Positions 55,745-64,000 of a stretch of 64,000 bases of DNA are shown one piece after another (position 1 is the first letter of the stretch; each line of letters starts with the position of its first letter). Below the pieces are notes generated by a model that made no database searches, was not told where the DNA came from, and saw only the letters and a list, made by a program, of their open reading frames with translations. Source of the DNA: Saccharothrix tamanrassetensis. Lineage in GTDB: Bacteria; Actinomycetota; Actinomycetes; Mycobacteriales; Pseudonocardiaceae. The stretch lies in the NCBI RefSeq assembly GCF_014203665.1, contig NZ_JACHJN010000005.1, positions 62,001 to 126,000 of the forward strand. The letters are read 5' to 3'. Both the position numbers and the translations under genes were made by a program.

Positions 55745-57136
55745 TCACTGCTCCGCCTGCACGACCAGCACCGTCAGGTCGTCGTGCTCGGCGCTGCCCA
55801 TCCACGAGAAGACCACCCGCCGCAGGTGTTCGGCCACCGCTTCGGCGGGCAGGCCGGCGCACTCCGCCAGCGAAGCCTTGAGCCGGGTGTCGCCGAACAG
55901 GTTCTGCCGGTCGCCGTGGGCGCGGGCCTCGGTCACGCCGTCGCTGTAGAGCAGCAGGGTTTCCCCCGGTCCCAGCGCCACGGTGGTCTGCTGGAAGCGG
56001 ACTTCGGGCAGCACGCCGACGATCCCGCCGTGCACCGCCACCTCGTCCACCCGCCCGTCGGACCGCAGCACGAGTGGCGCGGGGTGGCCGCCGGCGGACA
56101 GCGTCACGCGCAGCCCGCCCGCCTGGACGGGGACCAGGTTGCCGACCACCAGCGTGGTGAACAGCCGGCTGCCGGCGGCGCGCAGGGCGGAGTTGAGCAG
56201 GCGCAGCAGCTGCGCGGGGCGCTGTTCGACCAGCAGCAGGGTGTGCAGGCTCTGCCGGACGCGGCCGGAGTGCACGGCGGCCTCCAGCCCGTTGCCGGCC
56301 ACGTCGCCGAGCACGAACGCGGCGCTGCCGTCCTCGCGCGGGTGCACGTCGTAGAAGTCGCCGCCGATCAGGGCACGGCGGTGCGCGGGTTCGTACACCC
56401 TGGCCAGCCGTACGCCGGGGACGGTGGGCAGCGGGCTGGGCAGCAGGTTCGCGCGCAGCGCCTCCACGGTGCGCTCGTGCTCGCCGAACCGGGTGCTCAC
56501 GTCCAGCGCCGCGGCGGCCCGTTCGGCGAACCGGGTGAGCAGTTCGACGTCCCGCGTCCCGCCGAAGCTCACCAGCGCGCCGCCGCCGTTCAGCGCCACC
56601 GCCGTGCCCACGCCGGTCGCGCCACCCCACGCTCCATCACCCAGGCGGGTGATCTCGGCGTGTCGGGCGGTGCCGTCCAGGACGTCGGGTAGTCCGGGGG
56701 CGGTGTGCGCGGCCTGCCGGGGTGTGCGGGCGGCCGTGACCTCGCCGTCGGCGCCCCGCCGCCACCACTCCAGCCGGCCCCGGCCACCGGGTACGACCAG
56801 CACCGGGTGCGGTGCCGGGGCCAGTTCCACCACGGTGCGCAGCGTCTCGGCGCGGTCGGTGAGCGCGGACAGTTGGCGGGAGGCGTTCTCCAGGAAGTCC
56901 TCCGCGCCCCGGTACCACGCGGTCCAGCCGCCGCCCAGGTCCTGCGAGCGGCCCTCCACGGTGGCCCGCGAACCCGGTCTGGCCTGGGGGAACAGCACCG
57001 CCGCGAGCGGGTTGACCAGACGCACGACACCGCCGGGGTCGAGCACGACCACGGCTTCGTGGAAGCCGTCGACGAGGCGGCGCCACGCATCGAGGTCGAG
57101 GCCCGCTTCGGCGCCTTGCCGGTAGCCCTGGGCCAT
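55745..57136 (-). CDS. PAS-like and SpoIIE/PP2C family serine phosphatase
   Basis: A 463-residue protein; ATG at 57136 follows AGGAG. A PAS-like sensor is at residues ~15-75 ([19 protein letters not shown]), a linker/GAF-like middle at ~90-230, then a SpoIIE PP2C domain at ~255-460. Metal-binding Asp residues are visible in [37 protein letters not shown] and [11 protein letters not shown]. It should dephosphorylate a STAS antagonist, most likely the product of the adjacent gene (55410), turning stress gene expression on. It is convergent with that gene and divergent from the HAMP kinase. Confidence 0.9.
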   Translation of the reverse strand: MAQGYRQGAEAGLDLDAWRRLVDGFHEAVVVLDPGGVVRLVNPLAAVLFPQARPGSRATVEGRSQDLGGGWTAWYRGAEDFLENASRQLSALTDRAETLRTVVELAPAPHPVLVVPGGRGRLEWWRRGADGEVTAARTPRQAAHTAPGLPDVLDGTARHAEITRLGDGAWGGATGVGTAVALNGGGALVSFGGTRDVELLTRFAERAAAALDVSTRFGEHERTVEALRANLLPSPLPTVPGVRLARVYEPAHRRALIGGDFYDVHPREDGSAAFVLGDVAGNGLEAAVHSGRVRQSLHTLLLVEQRPAQLLRLLNSALRAAGSRLFTTLVVGNLVPVQAGGLRVTLSAGGHPAPLVLRSDGRVDEVAVHGGIVGVLPEVRFQQTTVALGPGETLLLYSDGVTEARAHGDRQNLFGDTRLKASLAECAGLPAEAVAEHLRRVVFSWMGSAEHDDLTVLVVQAEQ

Positions 57137-57232
57137 TTCGGCTCCTGTGTGTCGGGTCGTGACCAACCTAGCGGACACGCCTGGTCCAACAGTGGCAGGC
57201 TTGGCGCAGATCCGCTGACGTTGGAGGCCCAC

Positions 57233-61659
<4,427 letters not shown>

Positions 61660-61660
<1 letters not shown>

Positions 61661-61699
61661 CGGCCCGCCGGGGGACGCGTGATCGGGCCGGCGGGCCGT
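61660..61699 (+). terminator. 12-bp hairpin after the HAMP kinase gene
   Basis: Arms 61660-61671 and 61688-61699 pair perfectly with a 16-base loop. The left arm starts at the last base of the kinase stop codon. Confidence 0.72.
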
Positions 61700-61705
61700 C
61701 CCGTC

Positions 61706-62196
61706 CTCAGTGAGCCGCCGGTTCGCGGCTACACGCGGGCGATCATGCGCAGCGGTCGTGTGCCGCACGAGGAGGTCGAGATCCGCGTGGCGACCCGCCT
61801 CGGGCGGAGGGATGTCCTCATGCGGGACAACCCGGTGCAGTTCACGGGTTCATCGGCGTGCCCGCCATGCGGAGCAACATCGGCGGGCCGGCCGTGATGG
61901 CGGAGCAGTTGAAGCACCTGGGCAAGTTGGCGGAATGGCCGAACATCACGATCCAAGCCATTCCGGAATCGACGGAATGGCATCCGGGCCTGGAAGGTGA
62001 ATTCCTCGTCATCGACACCGAGGCGATGAGCGTGGTACACGTCGAGAACCGCTTGAGTGGATTGTTCTACCAGGACAAGGCAGACGTCATGGCGTACCGG
62101 GAAGCAGTGGAGCAGATGCGGGGCGTCGCGCTGAGCCCGAGCGAGACCATCGGGCTGATCGCTCGTGAGATCGACCGAATCGAGGAGGCCGAATGA
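61706..62196 (+). pseudogene. DUF5753 (XRE-associated) regulator remnant, truncated and frameshifted
   Basis: Frame-wise similarity to the DUF5753 domain begins at YTRAIMRSGRVPHEEVEIRVA and runs to VQFTG at about 61845. There the frame slips by one base and continues as FIGVPAMRSNIGG to the stop at 62196 (EIDRIEEAE). The helix-turn-helix half that normally precedes DUF5753 is missing, because sequence upstream is the kinase end and hairpin. The DUF397 gene that normally partners it is intact and overlaps its last codon. Confidence 0.75.
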
Positions 62197-62372
62197 CCGA
62201 ATGGCGGAAGTCCAGCCGTAGCACGAACACCGACTCGTGCGTCGAAGTGGCCGGTGGGCTCGCGGCGGTGCGTGATTCGAAGAATCCGGACGGGCCGCGG
62301 TTGGCCTTCCGGGGTGCCCGGTCGGTCGCCGCGTTGCTGGCGGCGGTGCGCAGGGGTCGGTTCGACGGTTAG
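62193..62372 (+). CDS. DUF397 family protein
   Basis: A 59-residue protein with the DUF397 hallmarks: TEWRKSSRSTNTDSCVEVA, VRDSKNPDGPRLAF, and a final helix. These small proteins pair with DUF5753 helix-turn-helix regulators in actinomycetes and are thought to act as their antagonist or toxin-like partner. ATG overlaps the DUF5753 remnant stop (ATGA). Its stop overlaps the end of the convergent STAS gene. Confidence 0.88.
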   Translation: MTEWRKSSRSTNTDSCVEVAGGLAAVRDSKNPDGPRLAFRGARSVAALLAAVRRGRFDG

Positions 62373-62716
62373 CCGGGGCAGGTCCGGGCAGTCCGCCGGA
62401 CGTGGTCGAAGGCCGCGTCCGGCGACGGGCACAGCGGCAGGTACCGCGCCAGGTCGGTCACCTCCAGCGCGCGCAGCACCGTACGGCTGGAGGCGACCAC
62501 GGCGAGGTCGCGGATGTCGTGGTGGGCGTCCAGCAGCAGTTGGATGCCGGTGGAGCCGAAGAACGTCACTTCGCGCAGGTCCAGGACGACGGCGGTGGTG
62601 GTTCGCAGGGCGGACCTGACCCGGGGCGCGGTGTCCAGGTCGATCTCCCCGCTGACGGCCACCAGCAGCACGTCGCCGTGCCACGAGGTCCTGACGGTGA
62701 TCAGCGGCTGCTCCAT
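62369..62716 (-). CDS. STAS-domain anti-sigma factor antagonist
   Basis: A 115-residue STAS protein (LLVAVSGEIDLDTAPRVR, AVVLDLREVTFFGSTGIQLL). The phosphorylation loop has S-T-G, so it can be switched. ATG at 62716. It is convergent with DUF397 and shares four terminal bases with it. No kinase is directly adjacent; the RsbW-like protein at 54889 or an unseen one could act on it. Confidence 0.88.
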   Translation of the reverse strand: MEQPLITVRTSWHGDVLLVAVSGEIDLDTAPRVRSALRTTTAVVLDLREVTFFGSTGIQLLLDAHHDIRDLAVVASSRTVLRALEVTDLARYLPLCPSPDAAFDHVRRTARTCPG

Positions 62717-62777
62717 GCCGGCACTCCCGACGCCGTGGCTGGCTGCGGCACCTGACGCTACGGGACGGTGCGAGCGG

Positions 62778-63158
62778 TTACAACTTCCCGAACGGTCCTC
62801 GCGCCAAGCGGCGGACGGTGGCCACGATGTCGGTGTTCGGCACGCCCTTCACCAGGTACTCGGTGACACCGGCGCGGCGCATCTCGGCGACCGTCGCCGG
62901 GTCGGCGTACGCGGAGAACGCCACGACGCGCGTCGTCGGGCAGCGGTCGCGCAGTTCGCGGGCCACCCGGATGCCACCGCCGCCGGGCATCCGGACGTCC
63001 AGCACCACGATGTCGGGCAGGTGCCGTTCGGCGAGGTCGATCGCGTCGGACGCGGTGTGCGCGATCGCCACCACCGCCAGGTCGGACTCGGCGGTCAGCA
63101 CGTCGTGCAGCGCCTCGCCGATCATGATGTCGTCGTCGCAGATGAGCACCCGGGTCAT
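62778..63158 (-). CDS. Stand-alone receiver-domain response regulator
   Basis: A 126-residue receiver with acidic pocket CDDD, phospho-acceptor in IVVLDVRMPGGGG (~D54), Ser in AFSAY and Lys in YLVKG. It has no DNA-binding domain: the protein ends at the receiver helix alpha-5. It is overlapped at its start (ATGA) by the sensor kinase stop and must act through protein contact or as a phosphate sink. Confidence 0.9.
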   Translation of the reverse strand: MTRVLICDDDIMIGEALHDVLTAESDLAVVAIAHTASDAIDLAERHLPDIVVLDVRMPGGGGIRVARELRDRCPTTRVVAFSAYADPATVAEMRRAGVTEYLVKGVPNTDIVATVRRLARGPFGKL

Positions 63159-64000
63159 GCGGTGTCCGACGTGGTGGGCAGCCAGAACCGGACCGCCGTG
63201 CCCCCTTCGGGCCGGATGCCGAGCGTCCACCAACCGCCGGCGGTCTCGGCGCGTTCGCGCATCTCGATCATGCCGAAGTGCTCCAGCCCCGCCTGGTGGT
63301 CGCGGGTCAGGCTGATGCCGATGCCGTCGTCCGCGATCACCACCAGCGTTCCGCGGTCCACCGTGGACAGGGTGATCTCCACCGCGGTCGCCCGCGCGTG
63401 CTTGTGCACGTTCGTCAGCGCTTCCTGGCAGATGCGGAAGATGGTGATCGCGGTGTCGACCGGCGGTTCGCGCTCCAGTTCGTCCCGCACGGCGTGCGCC
63501 AGGTCCCACATCGGCGCGACGTCGCCGAGGTACTCCTCCAGCGCGGCCACCAGGCCGTTCCGGTCGATCTCCGGCGGGCGCAGCCGGAACACCAGCATCC
63601 GCAGGCGTTCGACCGCGCTGCGCACCGCCTGGTCGAGCCTGGTCACGGTGGCCACGTGCTCCTCGGGCACCCGGTCCGCCAGCAGCTGCAGCCGCATCCC
63701 CACGGCGACCATCGACTGGATGGAGTCGTCGTGCACGTCCCAGGCGATCCGCCGGCGTTCCAGCTCCTGCGCCTCCACCAGGTGGTGGACCAGCCGGCGC
63801 CGTTCCAGCAGGGCCTGCTCGGCCCGCCGCCGCTCGGTCATGTCGCGGGTGACCTTGCCGAAGCCGCGCAGGTCGCCGGTGGCGTCGAACAGGGCGGTGA
63901 TCACCACGTTGGCCCAGAACCGGCTCCCGTCCTTGCGCAGCCGCCACCCCTCGTCCTCCAGCCGCCCCTCGGCGATGGCGATCTCCAGCTCGCGGTCCGG
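63155..64000 (-). CDS. PAS sensor histidine kinase (NarL type), N-terminus outside the window
   Basis: The gene enters from the right edge; 281 codons are seen. A PAS end (WRLRKDGSRFWANVVITALF followed by GFGKVTRDMTER) leads to a HisKA_3 box (LERRRIAWDVHDDSIQSMVA, phospho-His in DVHDDSIQ), and an HATPase (ICQEALTNVHKHA N box, VIADDGIGI, HFGMIEMRERAE G box). ATGA overlap ties it to the stand-alone receiver. PAS content suggests a redox or ligand signal; membrane segments, if any, are upstream. Confidence 0.9.
   Translation of the reverse strand, partial: PDRELEIAIAEGRLEDEGWRLRKDGSRFWANVVITALFDATGDLRGFGKVTRDMTERRRAEQALLERRRLVHHLVEAQELERRRIAWDVHDDSIQSMVAVGMRLQLLADRVPEEHVATVTRLDQAVRSAVERLRMLVFRLRPPEIDRNGLVAALEEYLGDVAPMWDLAHAVRDELEREPPVDTAITIFRICQEALTNVHKHARATAVEITLSTVDRGTLVVIADDGIGISLTRDHQAGLEHFGMIEMRERAETAGGWWTLGIRPEGGTAVRFWLPTTSDTA

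Overview
The window is about 72% GC, uses many GTG and TTG starts, and packs genes into runs with 4-base ATGA/GTGA overlaps. It carries families typical of filamentous actinomycetes: an F420-dependent LLM oxidoreductase, DUF5753/DUF397 pairs, RsbA/STAS/SpoIIE partner-switching proteins, an MT0933-type antitoxin, and a very long multi-HAMP hybrid kinase. A member of the Pseudonocardiaceae/Actinosynnemataceae is the best guess. That placement is inferred from gene style only.

Left part (1-17.8 kb). The left edge cuts a minus-strand protein with an inactive cyclase-like domain and an effector-associated domain (EAD2). A GABA-type catabolic pair (aminotransferase and aldehyde dehydrogenase) diverges from a PucR regulator across a palindrome. 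Two tandem secreted TIMP-like proteins, a Ser/Thr kinase and a leftward run of small metabolic and regulatory genes follow (FGD-like oxidoreductase, HAD phosphatase, hydrolase, RsbA-like regulator, GNAT, SRPBCC). Next come a STAS/Ppx pair, a secreted repeat protein, an MpaB oxygenase fused to EF-hands, and a TetR gene with a textbook operator between its -35 and -10.

Centre (17.8-36.5 kb). The most interesting feature is an 11-gene plus-strand operon (18136-29496). It encodes an ATP-grasp ligase, a DUF364 Rossmann protein, a CysK-like PLP enzyme, a dipeptide-epimerase-type enolase, an MFS exporter, a methyltransferase, a complete peptide/nickel-type ABC importer and a GNAT. Its leader has a 17-bp hairpin and a Zur/Fur-like box. 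The layout resembles opine-metallophore loci (importer, exporter and small-molecule synthesis together) but the enzymes differ, so I read it as a candidate undescribed metallophore system. Opposite it lies a minus-strand cluster (29653-35881) with OleA-, OleC- and OleD-like enzymes, a P450, a GT2 and an SDR, divergent from a TetR. It has no OleB, which suggests a retained beta-lactone product.

Right part (36.5-64 kb). A small decayed locus (37564-38648) holds fused remnants of DUF4331, NicO, lipoprotein and sigma-factor genes. A three-gene cassette follows: a zinc-ribbon/TPR protein, a subtilase without signal peptide, and a HEYGH metallopeptidase. After it come a NarL-type two-component pair, a secreted alpha/beta-hydrolase peptidase, a secreted subtilase, NADAR and YdeI proteins, a DUF885 peptidase, a secreted trypsin-like protease, and a dense signalling block. 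That block has an RsbW-like kinase, STAS proteins, a SpoIIE phosphatase, a 1475-residue HAMP-array hybrid kinase with eight exact 276-bp repeats, a frameshifted DUF5753 regulator beside an intact DUF397, and a receiver/sensor-kinase pair cut by the right edge. Most convergent ends carry long perfect hairpins that look like terminators.
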